A DNA stretch of 64,000 nt from Euclidia mi (Eukaryota > Arthropoda > Insecta > Lepidoptera > Erebidae): positions 103,581,279-103,645,278 of the forward strand of contig OX123182.2 of assembly GCA_944739405.2 (NCBI GenBank). Direction: 5' to 3'. The notes under the pieces were generated by a model. That model did not search any database. It saw only the letters and a list, made by a program, of their open reading frames with translations, and was not told the origin of the DNA. Shown here piece after piece: positions 43,018 to 55,265 of this stretch (its first letter is position 1; the number at the start of each line of letters is the position of its first letter). The translations under genes and the position numbers were made by a program.

Positions 43018-43165
43018 TGAACCGAAGAGCATACATGAGGAATCTGATGGGAGTGAATGAAGCAAGAGAGATATGTCAGGATCGTTGCAAATGGCGTTCC
43101 GTAGTATCTGCCTACCCCTCTGGGAAACAGGCGTGAGTCTATGTATGTATGTATGTATGTTATGT
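43018..43165 (+). repeat. LINE 3' end with GTATGTATG tail, copy 2
   Basis: Starts TGAACCGAAGAGCATACATG and ends CAGGCGTGAGTCTATGTATG with repeats. Codes GVNEAREICQDRCKWRSVV in one frame, the very end of an RTE-type ORF. Confidence 0.75.
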
Positions 43166-43675
43166 GTTTTTTCGTGTATCCTCTCGGCACATACAATTTA
43201 ATCCACCGGCAGGTCACCTAAACGATATTATTATTGATATTGATTGAAATGTTAATAAAATATTTTTAACTGTTAGCAGCTGTTTTATTTTTTATGTATT
43301 CTTTGCACATGGAATTAAAACTAGATAAAGATGTGAAACAAAAAACTAAGATTATAGTTTATTTATGGTAGGAGAAAAATATTTATAGCAAAATAACCCC
43401 ATGGATTCTTCGCAAAAATGAGTTTATATCTTTATAATTAGTGCTTTACAAGTATGTTCAAAGTGGTCTCATCTCTGTTGGTGGGTGAGCCCAGGCTTCA
43501 TACATTTTTGCACATGGTCCTTTAGTACCTATATATCCGTTATGCCCTATATTGATAATTCAGCCTTGTTTTCATCCTTACATTACCAATTAACATTTAA
43601 TTAGTCTCACCATGAAATAAGAACTGCTGAAACGGAAGTTTTATAATAATTTTATTATTTTTTAAACTTCTTGCA
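43166..43675. other. Intergenic DNA
   Basis: No feature recognised. Confidence 0.45.
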
Positions 43676-44690
43676 CATAATTTACAAATTATTGTACAAA
43701 GGCGGACTTAATGCCATTGGCATTCTCTACCAGTCAACCTTTGGGTGGTGCAGAGATAATCATGGTAGGTGCATAAAAAAGCGTAAAGTTATTTAATAAA
43801 TATGAAATAAGTAACGTTATATAGGAAACTAATAAAATAATAAACGAACAATATAATAAAATCATATAATAAATACATATTATTATAATATATATATATA
43901 CGAATATAAATTACACAAATCAATACTTAGCTATAAATACATACGTTACGTAATATTATGTACAAATATATATTATATACAAATATGCCTACTGTTGTGA
44001 TTCTGTCAACTGTTCCATGTATCGCCTACGTACCCTAGCCTTAAAAAGTTCACGAGACGAAGACATCCTGATCTCTGGAGGGAGTGAATTCCACAAATGA
44101 ATAGCTTGGATGTTAAAAGACGAATGGACAAGAGTGGAGCTATGGGAAGGACACAAAAGAAGTAGATTATTTGTGGAACGAAGGTTTTTGTCATGTCCAC
44201 TGCAGAGATATTGAAAGTGAGGAGTCAGGTAAGTCACGTTTGGTGAGTTTAAAAGAGAGTAAAGTGTCGTTTATGTGCGCAAATTGCGCCGTTGGCGGAT
44301 AGGCAGCCATCGCAATTGGGCACGGTAAGAGGAAATATGGTCGTATTTACGGAGATTGAAAATGAACCGAATGCAACTGTTGAGAAGTCGGTCAATTTTA
44401 TTGAGCAAATCTGCATTCAGATCGAGATAACATACATCACCATAGTCGATAAGAGGGAAAATAAAAGTTTGCACAAGCATTGTTTTCGTCTTTATTGGAA
44501 GGAAATTCTTAAGGCGATAGAGAGACCGCAGGGAACCCGTGACTTTCTGACTGACACTCGCAATTTGAGAACGCCAGTCAAGAGTAGTGTCCAGGTGTAA
44601 ACCGAGATCTTTCACACTAGGGCTGAAGGAAATGATAGATCCATTGAATGTAATAAGGTGGAAGAGAATTTAAATTCACTTTGCACATCA
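43676..44690 (-). pseudogene. Jockey/CR1-group LINE, RT C-terminus and 3' UTR
   Basis: The minus strand reads MKDLGLHLDTTLDWRSQI, then KTMLVQTFIFPLIDYGDVCY and RFIFNLRKYDHISSYRAQL. After a frame change it continues PHFQYLCSGHDKNLRST, then IHLWNSLPPEIR and ELFKARVRRRYM. These are the post-catalytic RT and the WNSLP-type C-terminal motif of Jockey/CR1-group ORF2 proteins. The 3' UTR (CATTGGCATTCTCTACCAGT on the plus strand) extends to about 43676. 5'-truncated and frameshifted. Confidence 0.8.
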
Positions 44691-45553
44691 TCCTTGAGCT
44701 TCCTATCATGATGGCTTGGCATTTAGTCGAATTTACTGAATTGATAATTTTTTAATTAGTTTCATTTGACAGTACTTAATCTGATCCCTAAATAATATAA
44801 CATGTTATTACAGCTAAAATCCAATAAAATTTTCGCGGAAACATATAACGATAAGGAACAGTCAGTTCTAAAGTATTACACACAAAACGAATATTGGATT
44901 GCATTCATACACTTTATAATCTATAGTCCAAACTCACAACTTGCTTGAGTAAGTAAGACTTTTTTTTAGGTATGGTAACACCAAAACCTAAATTTAAAAT
45001 TTGAAAGCAATCAAGTTTTATTGGACAAAATTTATTGCACATTTAAAATTTGTGAGTTTGCGCCACTCATTAAATCGAACTTTATAAAACAGGGAGTCTG
45101 TCTGACCAAAGTAAGTTTATGTTTGTTACACAAAGTTTAACAATTAATTACTTAAAATTTAATCTTAATGGCGCTGTTCACCCGAAGAGGAAATGCAGTG
45201 AATTGTGATTATTTATCGTCGTGATTGGTGATTTATCGGTATGTGTAGAGTAATAAGTAGTTACACTGCCAATTTGTCAATTAGTGTCATTGATGACATT
45301 TCTACGCGGCAGGAAAAGAGAAGGTGAATTATATGTATATGTAAGATTAAGGGTAACGTTACAAGATGGAGATGCTTGGAAAGGTGTTAAGGAGATTTTT
45401 GCCCAGCAGTGACACAACAAAGGTAAACAAAAAAAGGCTGATGTCAGGCCTCTTAACATAAATTAATATTTTAAGTCCGAAGCATAATAAGAACGTAAAT
45501 TAGAACTTATATCCCAAGCGAGAATTAATGCGACAGTAAGAAAGTGAATTATA
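44691..45553. other. Intergenic DNA
   Basis: No feature supported; the 60-codon minus frame at 45277-45459 has no motif. Confidence 0.45.
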
Positions 45554-46010
45554 TCATTGTGTATTGCATATCAGATACTTTGTAGCACGTAGTTGCCACG
45601 ATAAAATACAATTTGGAATCACGCCCAAATACTTTATTTCGTTGACGTGTTCTATCTGAACGCAGCCACATATTTCGATTTGTGAGTTGCAACAGTGGGC
45701 TTTTAGGCAAAGTGAGTTCATTGAAGGAAATGAATAATACCGAGAGAAGAAGGCGATGTACTTAGTTTTTTGAGTATTTAGTGTTAATAAATTACTTCTA
45801 AACCACATCATTACCTCCCGTAGAGCGGCCTCACTGAATTGACGAACTTGTTCCCAGTTCTTCCCATAAACCAACAGTACTGTGTTATGTATATGTGCTA
45901 GTATTTTGCAATGAGGTAGAGCTTTAGTACAAAGACTATTTAAGTAAATGAGGAAGAGAGTCGGACCATTGATGCAATGCTTATGGGTCGACACATACAG
46001 GGCGTATTTT
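45554..46010 (-). pseudogene. Degenerate LINE reverse transcriptase fragment
   Basis: The minus strand reads GPTLFLIYLNSLCTKALPHC (RT motif B region), then a mutated motif C in which YADD has become HIHN (AHIHNTVLLV). It continues WFRSNLLTLNTQKTKYIAF and NEIKYLGVIPNCILSW. It resembles the LINE RT at 11853-13439 but is a separate, older copy; the catalytic aspartates are lost. Confidence 0.75.
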
Positions 46011-46430
46011 TGGGACTAGTTCCACTCTCATCTCTTCTACATAATCAATTTGTGTAGCCCCAGATCAAGCAACAGTGATCATAGATGGCACTACTGAACT
46101 TCTTGGGAAACATAAACTTTCATGGAACTCCGAAGTGCATGTAATCGAAAGCTTAAGTGTTTTTTTTTATCTGAACTTACATATTACTTTAAAACGATAT
46201 ACCTAATATTGTAGTTGTCACATAGCGAAGATAGATGACGACACTTTCTGTGTGATTATAAAAAATAATCGTAGCGAGACATCTGTCATCGATTGGCTGA
46301 ATCAATTACTCAGACACTACGTTCTAGTTATTATTGGCAAATAGCGACATCTAGTACATAATAGTGTCGGCCTATAAAACTTTTGTTGAAGATTTGGAAT
46401 AAAGGTGGCGCTTTTATAAACAAATTAAAG

Positions 46431-47750
46431 ATGAATAGAAGTATGGAACTATTATTAAATAATGTTACAATGAGAAAACCAAAGACAGACACATCATTTA
46501 TACATAATACTAGTAATAACTCATCTGAACTTTCATCATCGTTTGGATCTCCCCAGTAGTACATTGCAAAGAGTTTACCAGATTTGTCTACTGCAGGAAT
46601 AAATATGACAGATTTATTAGATGAAATAGATAATCTGAAAACCCAACTCACAGCTGCACATTTGGAAATCGAGAATTTAGTCTAAGAAAATAGTTCATTA
46701 AAGAAACAAGTTACACAACAAAATCGTATTGTCACCAATCTAAAATCCTTCTGCAAAGAACCAGTTAGCCAAAAAAAAGCAGTAAGTTCTACTAATAAGA
46801 AGAAGAAAATAGTCAAAAATAATAAAACACTTCAGCTGGACGATGACGCAGTAAACTCAAGCACTATAGAACTTGGTCTCCAGGAAGATGTTTCCTATGA
46901 TACAACAGATGGCGCTTCAAGTAACTCAAAATTATTACCAACAACAAAAGCACAAATTACTTTGGAAAACCCTGTCAATCAAAATGTCAATAGTGTCAAT
47001 GTCAATAGTGTCAAAGAAGTGACTGAAAAATTGCAAACAGAAAAGCAAAATCGTTATATATATATATTTGGAGGACTTCAATGCAAAGGATTAGCAGAGA
47101 CTTTGATAAGATCTAGAAGCCACTCAAAGTATGAAAAATATAAAGTGCACTCTTTTATAAAGCCATTTGCTTTGACTCATGACATACTTAAATCATGCAA
47201 TGACATTGTGGATTCTTCCCAAAATTATTTAATACTTGGAATTGGAGAAAATGACAAGAACCCTACTCGCTTAACATTAGATTTAGCAGCTACTTTGACT
47301 CATTTCCAGAATATTAATATAATACTTTTAAATGTAGTGCACAATCCATATCTTAATGAGTGGAAGCTAAATAATTTACTGAAGCAGGTTTGCAATAATT
47401 CACATAAATGCAATTTTGTATCTATACCTCAAAATAATTTGTTCTATGAAAATAAGAGATCTTATAAGTCAAATATTGTAAATCAAATTAATTTATTAAT
47501 AGACTCTAATGATTATGCAATTAAATTTCTGCCACAATGCCACCACCAAACATTACTTAAAAGTAAAATTAATGTAAATTTTAAAAAGGGTACTATTCCT
47601 TTTTATTTTCCTATTATAAATAAGACGTTGAATTGTAAACAAAGTTTAAATAGAAATTTGAGTGTAAATAACTCAGCTGTTGATAAGACCTTTTTTTTTT
47701 CGTTAATAGTTGTGAATCGCACTCAGGCAGATTATTGCACCAAAATATAG
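46431..47750 (+). pseudogene. LINE ORF1 with two in-frame stops
   Basis: From the ATG at 46431 the frame has a TAG at about 46557 and a TAA at about 46683, then is open from there to 47750. The N-terminal part is rich in Asn/Ser, with a likely coiled coil (LLDEIDNLKTQLTAAHLEIE). The C-terminal part (YIYIFGGLQCKGLAETLI, then LILGIGENDKNPTRL) resembles the SGNH/esterase-like domain of CR1-type ORF1 proteins, which bind RNA and aid retrotransposition. A run of ten T (47691-47700) lies 50 bp before its stop and next to the ORF2 overlap. Confidence 0.7.
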
Positions 47751-50584
47751 CTGGCTTATTAAATAAAGTTGACCTCATAGAAGTATGTCTAGATGAACTA
47801 TATAAGAATAATATAATGTTAGATATTTTATGTTTCTCAGAGACTTTTATAAGATCTAGTGATGAGGCTAATATTAACTTCAAAAATTATAAAATGGCCA
47901 GCTTCTTTTCTAGGAAAAAGGAAAAACGGGGTGGTGTTAGCATCCTTATTCGTAAATCACTCAATAGTAGAAATATGACATACATTAAAGAGCTATGCTC
48001 TGAAAAAATATTTGAATGTTGTGGTGTAGAGATACTTGAATTAAAATGTGTTATAATTTGTATATACAGAATACCTAATTCAAATACCACACATTTCTTT
48101 GAAAAAATTGAACTGTTATTATATAAATTGCTATTAAAACATAAGAAACAAATAATAATTACAGCAGATATGAATATAGACATGTTAAAAGATACTAGAG
48201 ACTCAAATAAACTAAGAGATATCTTCTCTAGCTATGGGTTTTACCAACATATTGACAAACCAACACGACAATGTTCTTGTTTAGATCTCATTTTTAGTAA
48301 TAGGAAAAGAGCTGTAGGGAGCACATATGAATTATTTTTATCTGACCATAATACATGCCAATTATTATCATTTCCTGTACAATATAAACCCAGTTTAAAG
48401 TATTGGTATAATTATAACCGTGACTATCATACTGAAAATATAAATAAGTTTAAAGAAGCTTTAAGAAGCCTATCATGGTATGACATATATGATGACAATG
48501 ACGCTAATAGAACTTTTAATAATTTTCATGACATTTTTATTTTATTTTATAATTTATGCTTTCCATTTAAAAAAAATAAAATTAAATGCAATTACAATTC
48601 ACCTAGGTGGTTAACAAAGGGTATAAGAATTTGTTGTAAGACTAAACGAAAACTTAAAAAAATGTCTTATAGAAAACAAAACCATGCAACCAGAACCAAA
48701 TACATCAATTATAACAGTATACTAAAAAAGTGTATTGTACTGTCTAAAAGGACTGTAAATGAGAAACATATACAGAGCTCTAGCAATAAAAACCTTGCTA
48801 CTTGGAATGTCATAAACAGCAAAGTAGACACAGTTAAAACTTTCAAACAGATAGAATCATTAAAATACAATAACGGGATGATATCAGATCCTGTAAAAAT
48901 TGCTAATGCTTTTAACGATATCTTTATATCGGTTGCAGATGCAAATAATATAAAACAGAGCTTCGACATATCTTGTGCTAAAATAAGTAGGAACAACAGT
49001 AGCATCTTTTTACGACCCTGCAATCCGTCGGAAATTTTTAAAACTATGTTGTCTTTAAGTAATAAGAAATCAGTAGGATATGATGGGATTGCTACAAATG
49101 TAATAAAGGCATGTGCTGAAATTTTATCACCAATTTTATCTCATTTAATAAATATATCTTTAGCAAATGGTACCTTCCCAGAAAAATTAAAGATTTCAGT
49201 TGTAAAGCCTCTTCACAAAAAGGACTGCACCTTAGAAATAAGTAATTATAGGCCTATTACCTTAATATTTATATTTTCTAAAATATATGAAAAGGTTATG
49301 CACTCTAGATTAACTGACTTTTTAAATAAAAATGAATTAATTAAAGATGAACAGAATGGTTTTCAAAAGGGTAAATCAACAACTCTCGCGGCGTACTCTC
49401 TAATTAAGTCAGTAACAGAAAATATAGACAAAAAGCAACCAGTCACCGTTGTTTTTCTAGATATGAGCAAGGCTTTTGATTTGGTTAATTTTGAAAACTT
49501 GCTCGAAAAATGTGAGCGTTATGGCATTCGTGGCCCTGCTTTAGACTGGGTACGTAGCTATCTGTATGGTCGACTTCAATGCGTGGAAGTGTCCCGCCTT
49601 GACAGCAACTTTGTGTCGACATCATGTAGGTCAAATTTTAAAAATAATAGATCTGGTATCCCACAGGGTAGTATTTTAGGACCACTACTTTTTCTGTTAT
49701 ATATAAATGATTTACCAAGTGTCACGACTCACAAATGTGTCTTATTTGCTGACGACGTTTCGGTAATCATACCTCAAAATGGAACGAACAATCATGAAGC
49801 AGACGTTCACGCTACATTAAGCAATATTATGAATTGGCTCTCATACAATAATTTAAAGATAAACCTAACTAAAACCAATTATATACAATTTGTCAATTAC
49901 AAACAATGTCCAAAACATATTAATATTAATTTTGATAGAGAAAGCATAAAGAGAGTGGATAATATAACATTCTTAGGTTTAAAATTAGATGAACACTGCA
50001 ATTGGACATTACATGTAGACACAATATGTAATAAAATTGGTAGATTTGTTTATGCTTTGAGAGAACTTAGAAAAACGTCTAGTAAAACAGCTTGTCTTAC
50101 AGCATATCATGGATACGTTAGCTCCGTATTGAAATACGGACTGTTGTTATGGGGTAACTCAACAAACATAAATAGGGCGTTCGTTATGCAAAAAAAATGT
50201 GTTAGGGCGATATGTGGAGTTGGGCCATTTGAAACATGTAGACCATTATTTAAAGACCTAGGTATTTTGACTTTAGTATCAATGTATATATTGGAAATAG
50301 GAATGTTTGTTAAAAACCACACACATATGTTTACTAGAGTAGAACAAGAGTCTAAATTTAAACCAAGGGATCGTAGTAAATTAAAAATAGTGGCATGTAG
50401 AAGCACTTTTCACAAAAAAAATAGTTTCATGATGTGTATCAAAGTTTATAATCATATTCCACGATCAATAAGAGATTTGCATACATCACAATTTAAACTC
50501 AGACTCAAACATTGGTTGGTTGAAAATTGCTTCTACACAATATCGGAATTTTTTAATTATAAACAAATCATTAATAATTTATGA
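47687..50584 (+). CDS. LINE ORF2: endonuclease-reverse transcriptase
   Basis: Open from 47687 to the stop at 50584 without interruption. There is no ATG near the front: the conserved text starts LLHQNIAGLLNKVDLIEV at about 47732, so translation may come by -1 frameshift from ORF1 on the T10 run or by reinitiation. Endonuclease: HQN, CFSETF, ITADMNID and LSDHN catalytic landmarks. RT: NYRPITLIFIFSKIYEK, NGFQKGKSTTLAAYSLIK, FLDMSKAFDLV (motif A), GIPQGSILGPLLFLLYIND (B) and LFADDVSVI (C, at about 49746). Then FLGLKLDEHCNW and a C-terminal domain. About 950 residues, full length for the group. Apparently all catalytic residues are present. Confidence 0.88.
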   Translation, partial: DLFFFVNSCESHSGRLLHQNIAGLLNKVDLIEVCLDELYKNNIMLDILCFSETFIRSSDEANINFKNYKMASFFSRKKEKRGGVSILIRKSLNSRNMTYIKELCSEKIFECCGVEILELKCVIICIYRIPNSNTTHFFEKIELLLYKLLLKHKKQIIITADMNIDMLKDTRDSNKLRDIFSSYGFYQHIDKPTRQCSCLDLIFSNRKRAVGSTYELFLSDHNTCQLLSFPVQYKPSLKYWYNYNRDYHTENINKFKEALRSLSWYDIYDDNDANRTFNNFHDIFILFYNLCFPFKKNKIKCNYNSPRWLTKGIRICCKTKRKLKKMSYRKQNHATRTKYINYNSILKKCIVLSKRTVNEKHIQSSSNKNLATWNVINSKVDTVKTFKQIESLKYNNGMISDPVKIANAFNDIFISVADANNIKQSFDISCAKISRNNSSIFLRPCNPSEIFKTMLSLSNKKSVGYDGIATNVIKACAEILSPILSHLINISLANGTFPEKLKISVVKPLHKKDCTLEISNYRPITLIFIFSKIYEKVMHSRLTDFLNKNELIKDEQNGFQKGKSTTLAAYSLIKSVTENIDKKQPVTVVFLDMSKAFDLVNFENLLEKCERYGIRGPALDWVRSYLYGRLQCVEVSRLDSNFVSTSCRSNFKNNRSGIPQGSILGPLLFLLYINDLPSVTTHKCVLFADDVSVIIPQNGTNNHEADVHATLSNIMNWLSYNNLKINLTKTNYIQFVNYKQCPKHININFDRESIKRVDNITFLGLKLDEHCNWTLHVDTICNKIGRFVYALRELRKTSSKTACLTAYHGYVSSVLKYGLLLWGNSTNINRAFVMQKKCVRAICGVGPFETCRPLFKDLGILTLVSMYILEIGMFVKNHTHMFTRVEQESKFKPRDRSKLKIVACRSTFHKKNSFMMCIKVYNHIPRSIRDLHTSQFKLRLKHWLVENCFYTISEFFNYKQIINNL

Positions 50585-50829
50585 CATTTATATCTTGCAA
50601 CATTGTATTTTATTATTTTAATGATGGTATGACTGTATGGCTTGACATTTAATTTTTGACATTTTTTTTAGATTTATATAATTTGATTTTAATATTCAAT
50701 TTTATCTTATGTTAAAATTTTCGCATACCTACTAATGGTGAAATGTGTACTTCTAACTACTATAAGAACTTTATGTAAACCATTTCAAGCGAATAAATGA
50801 TTCTGATTCTGATTCTGAACGTAAGTCTA

Positions 50830-51074
50830 GGTGCAAGGTCCTTAAAATAATAAGCCTATGGTTCTTCAATCTAAAAATAAACAACTTCTTGAAATGATGA
50901 AATTTAGAACAGTGTAAACTATAGATCAGTATGTTAACTGTCCCTTTTGTATAAACGGTGAATATAGTTAATTAATGTTTGAATTTCCTCACTCAAAAGA
51001 AGCAAATCTTAAGAATTTCGTAAGAACTGTATATTGTAATTTCGTACGAACTCTATATTGTGTTAGTGAAATCT
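50830..51074. other. Short intergenic spacer
   Basis: No feature recognised. Confidence 0.4.
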
Positions 51075-51245
51075 GTGGGTATACCAATGCATGCTTTCGA
51101 GTCTAAACCCACGGCGCACACAACTGAGAAACTGCACTCTTGAATATACTGACACTGGTCTAAACCACGGTATATTGCTAAACCTCTGGGTTGCTGAGGT
51201 CAGACGGAAAACACTTTGAGGACTAGTTAATTATCAATCAATTGC
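51075..51245 (+). repeat. SINE family A, internal fragment
   Basis: GTCTAAACCCACGGCGCACA (decayed B-box region), then ACTGACACTGGTCTAAACCA and GGGTTGCTGAGGTCAGACGG, matching 57944-58285. Confidence 0.65.
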
Positions 51246-51614
51246 TCTGCCCATATGTAGCATTATGGTACTAGAAAGAAAAATAAGCATGCCTCATTAT
51301 TTCATGACTAATAATACATTTTCAGCTTATCCTAGCACGCCCACGCTTTGGTTGGGTGGAAATCCACAACTTTAATGGATGATTCCTGTACGCGATGAAT
51401 GTACGCGTTATCTGTCATAAAGTGAAGCTACTAATATTTAAAATAAAGCTGATATATCTATTACATTATTAATTTTTACAGGTAATATGCGTATGGCAAT
51501 AATTCAATAGCAATAGTATAATTTGATTACAGTAACTATTCAAGTGTAGTATGTAGGCACTTAAGCGATAGAACTCAGACCTAAAGACAAAATAAATATA
51601 ATATATATTTATAA

Positions 51615-51835
51615 AATTCTTCAGTCACTGACTGACTGACTGACAGACAGCGCACAGCCAAAACCATTGGGCGTAAGAAGATGAAATTTTGGCATGTATA
51701 TTTCTTTAGGAAATCCTTTCTTAGTACACCCCGCACTAAGAAGAGATTTCCCAAAAGACCACGGGACTGGACAGAAACGTTTAAAATAAAAAATATGTGC
51801 AGACGTAGCTAGCGGGTATCCTTTAGTCTAAAATA
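51615..51835 (+). repeat. 'ACTGACTGAC' repeat copy
   Basis: CACTGACTGACTGACTGACA, GACAGCGCACAGCCAAAACC, GATGAAATTTTGGCATGTAT, GCACTAAGAAGAGATTTCCC and GCAGACGTAGCTAGCGGGTA; the most complete uninterrupted copy in the window. Confidence 0.78.
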
Positions 51836-53887
51836 ATAACAGAACGATCTAGAAGTATTTGTTTTAGTAGTTCACGGTTTTTATGATTTTATCATAAACC
51901 TTGAATGACTTAGCTTTACAGCTTTAAACAGCAACTATTTACAAACTTTTTACAGTAGTTAAATACTAATTAAGAAACAAACTAAGCTATTGTCAAAAAA
52001 CATTATTTGCCTGATTGCCAAACCCAGAACATTAAAAAAGAGCAACGTCACAAATCACAGCTTTATTAAACTACATTGAAGAGTATACTGAAATAAGTCA
52101 AGAGACGTACAATCAGTCGAAAGATTAATCTTAGATCCAATTGCACAACTCTAACGAAAATTGTACGGTCTTATCGAGTAATTAATATCTGGAACTTATC
52201 GGCGGATCGTGAAACAGACCGCAAGTGTGTTGCAATACATGGATAATATCTAGTCATATCATTACACTGAGCCGTTTGCATAGGATGTCTAATTATCGGC
52301 CATAATATATCCGGTTTGATTGATGTATGAAATTGTGCTGAGAAATTATTTAAGGAAAACTAGAACTGGAACTATACTTCCACTTCTAGTTTTCTTAAAG
52401 ACCAAAAAGCTTGATACATCTCTACACAACCAGTAAGCAATACCTGCGTGTATTTGCTTATATTCGGGTAGTTTATGTAATAACATGTTGATATTAATCT
52501 ACGGTTTGCAGAATCTATCTCGTTTTAAAAAAAATACATTTAAACCGAATTATCTAGAAACATTTTTTTTATATAATTTGATTTTAATGTGTAACATTCG
52601 CGTAATCCCAAGAAAATACTACAAGAACATGGTAATACCCAAATAATGTTGGGATCCCCCCTACCCACCTTGGGATCTGGGTACATTTCTAGATGCCATA
52701 GAGTTGTAACTACCATTTTTTTTTAAATACTTCTTTCGTCTTTTTTAGGACCAAGGTGATATAGAAAAAAAAGTATTTCTGAAACGGACTAGCACTGAAT
52801 TCACGCATGCATGAACATCTTCCTGGAAACATTTTGACCTGTTTCAACATATTTTCGACGTCATTTTGCTTTTCATCGTGTTCATATTTTGATATTGTTT
52901 GCTTCCAATTAACATTGCATTGTTAATTGTGCTTGAGCATACTGATAATTTCGGTAATGACTGCATTTTGTTGACTCTTTTGCTGGTTATGCTGAAAATG
53001 AAAAGTTGATCTTTAGTTTACCTATTTGGAGATTAATCGGTGGAAAACAATAGTAAGTGTTTGATTGCGAAGCGTGCAGCCAGCGGTGAACAAAACCGTT
53101 TCTGTTTACCACTCGTTTTTAATAATGAAGTTGAACATAAAATTGGTAATTTGGAAAGAGAAAGAGTGTTCTCACCCTTATTTTATAGAAAATAGCTTGT
53201 GCTTCGTGAAAAATCTTTTTATGAACAAAATAGGTATATTATTGATGATGTCAAATGATTAATGCTGTTTTAGACATATTTAAATACATATTTTAATTGA
53301 CCTCTAGATGGAGTATGTTATTACACAGGTGAGATTCTACTAGCAAAATTGAATTGGACAAGTTGCCGCGATCGTAACCACAGGATCGTCACCAATATCA
53401 TTGCGGAATATCTTTGTAAATTCTATTCTTATTAATCCAATTTAGTCACGGCACTTATGATGGTTGAAGTTTTGGATGGACTGCGTCTTCAATTGCTTTA
53501 TTTTCTTCAAATTTTTCAGTCATAGCACGCACCATCATTTTTACGTTCATGGAAGCTGTGGCATCAATTTCCAAAGTTGTCACGTAAAATATTTATAGAC
53601 TTAATTATTCAAACTCACATCCCACTAGCAATTGATAGTTATTATACATATTGATGGCTGTTTTATGTATTTTTATGTACATACAGAATTACTGCCACAT
53701 TTATTTGTAAAAACTACAAACCCGTGTTAGCTACACCATACTTAATTCAAGAAACGGCTGGATAGATGATGATATCAAAGTATTTTTTTGACCCCACCCC
53801 GAATAGTAAGGAACGAGTTCATAGCCGACTGCAGGCAGCAGCAGACGACATGACGCTGCATCATATCGCAGAGATACGTACCAGTAA
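51836..53887. other. Intergenic DNA with one repeat relic
   Basis: No gene supported. About 52545-52612 (CATTTAAACCGAATTATCTA, then GTGTAACATTCGCGTAATCC) is a decayed relative of the inverted repeat at 38336-38527. Confidence 0.5.
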
Positions 53888-54880
53888 TACCGCATTTACA
53901 CATGCGTGTTCGTCATTCGCCTCGACACTCCACGAATATTCGTCGAAACATTCGTATACGAATGCTGTCGCGAACTACTGTTCACACATTCGTGGAGTGA
54001 ATCATTTTGAAATTCGCACACGAACATGGAAGACGTGAAAATAAGCGCAGCGTGCGCGCTACATTTAATGAAATTATATAATTATTTAGATATCCTGCGT
54101 AAAAAAGTAAAAAAAAAGCTATCGTCACAGTCGATTTCTTTCTTGAGCATGTAAATTATTAAATTACTTTGAGAATTACTCATATAAATATTTTTTTTTT
54201 TATTTTTATTCATAGACTCACGCCTGTATCCCCGAAGGGGTAGGCAGAGGTGTAATATTACACCCACATTTCGCCATGAATTTGTAGGTCCCACGTAATA
54301 GGGGGCTCCGTGCTGCTACTGAGAATTTCCTAACGGAAAACCCAATAACACTTTGCCAGACCCGGGAATCGAACCCGAGACCTCCCAATCCCACGCGCAC
54401 ATTTATGCTGCGAGACCAACGGGGCAGTCATATCTTTTACTATGTTTGTTGATAATCAATTTTGTTTTAGCCAAAGTATGATTTTTTTATATTTAATGTG
54501 CTTAATGGCAACCCCATTCTAGCAGACATACGGTTACAAGCACCGTTTATCTTTCTAATGTTTTGGGTTCCAAATGAGCTCTTCTTTTTTAAAATAGTTC
54601 AAGGAATTCTATAATTCGCGCTTCACTCCACTCCATTTTGACAACACGTCCTGTTGGGTCGGGCGCTAGCTGTCAACTGAATGCAGACGAATGTGTAAAC
54701 AGTAAGTTCGTGTTCGCCATTCGTGCCCTTTGATTCGTGTCCGAAAAACCGCTCTCAACGCGAACACGCGAATCACGAATCGAATCACGAGGCGAATAAC
54801 GAATGTAGTGTTTACACATGCGTGTTCGTTATTCGCCTCGTCATTCGCCTCGTTATTCGCACGAATGTGTAAATGCGGTA
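53888..54880. mobile_element. 993-bp terminal-inverted-repeat element, TAA duplication
   Basis: The left end TACCGCATTTACACATGCGT and the right end ACGAATGTGTAAATGCGGTA are inverted repeats with about one mismatch. TAA precedes and follows (53885-53887 and 54881-54883). Subterminal ATTCGCCTCGT-type motifs repeat in both arms. No transposase; a SINE is nested inside. The 3-bp TAA duplication fits a PIF/Harbinger-type origin (inference). Confidence 0.75.
54205..54432 (-). mobile_element. SINE family B, 5'-truncated, minus strand
   Basis: On the plus strand: ACTCACGCCTGTATCCCCGA, AGGGGTAGGCAGAGGTGTAA, then GACCCGGGAATCGAACCCGA (B box complement) and GCGAGACCAACGGGGCAGTC (A-box side). Same family as 34167-34565. 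It is nested in the inverted-repeat element. Confidence 0.85.
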
Positions 54881-54883
54881 TAA

Positions 54884-55265
54884 TGTATTGCTGCACTCAT
54901 GATTTGTAATCTAACCGCAGACGGCAGCGTACCTAGTATTTCTTTTCGGTCTGAGTATTATATGAGACAAGATTTCTGCCATCTTTGAGAAAGTCATTTT
55001 CAAATCTTACGGGGCTACACCTTACTATGGCGCGCCGTGGACGTCGTGTAGCTCACTACGGAAGGTATTTCATAGAAATACAAAAATACAGAAGAATCAC
55101 CGCGGCAGCTTCCCTGTTCCAGCTTGCTCTAATCAGCTACGAACTCGTACCTTAACTAATAAAATATCGGTATCAACTTAATTAAAACTGTATAAATAAT
55201 CCTAGAAATCCTGAAATATAATTATGTCATCAATCTCGTAGTGTTATCCTAGATACTATAGCCGT
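54884..55265. other. Intergenic DNA
   Basis: No gene. CACTACGGAAGGTATTTCAT (about 55052-55071) resembles, in reverse, ATGAAGTACCTTCCG at about 32634. Confidence 0.4.

Larger units (their letters stand above)
46380..50818 (+). mobile_element. Near-complete two-ORF LINE (CR1/Jockey group)
   Basis: About 4.4 kb with ORF1, an overlapping ORF2 with endonuclease and RT, a short 3' UTR and a simple-repeat tail (TGATTCTGATTCTGATTCTG at about 50797-50818). The 5' end is uncertain; no target duplication was found by eye. ORF1 has two stops, but ORF2 is open over 2.9 kb, so the copy is comparatively young. Confidence 0.88.
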
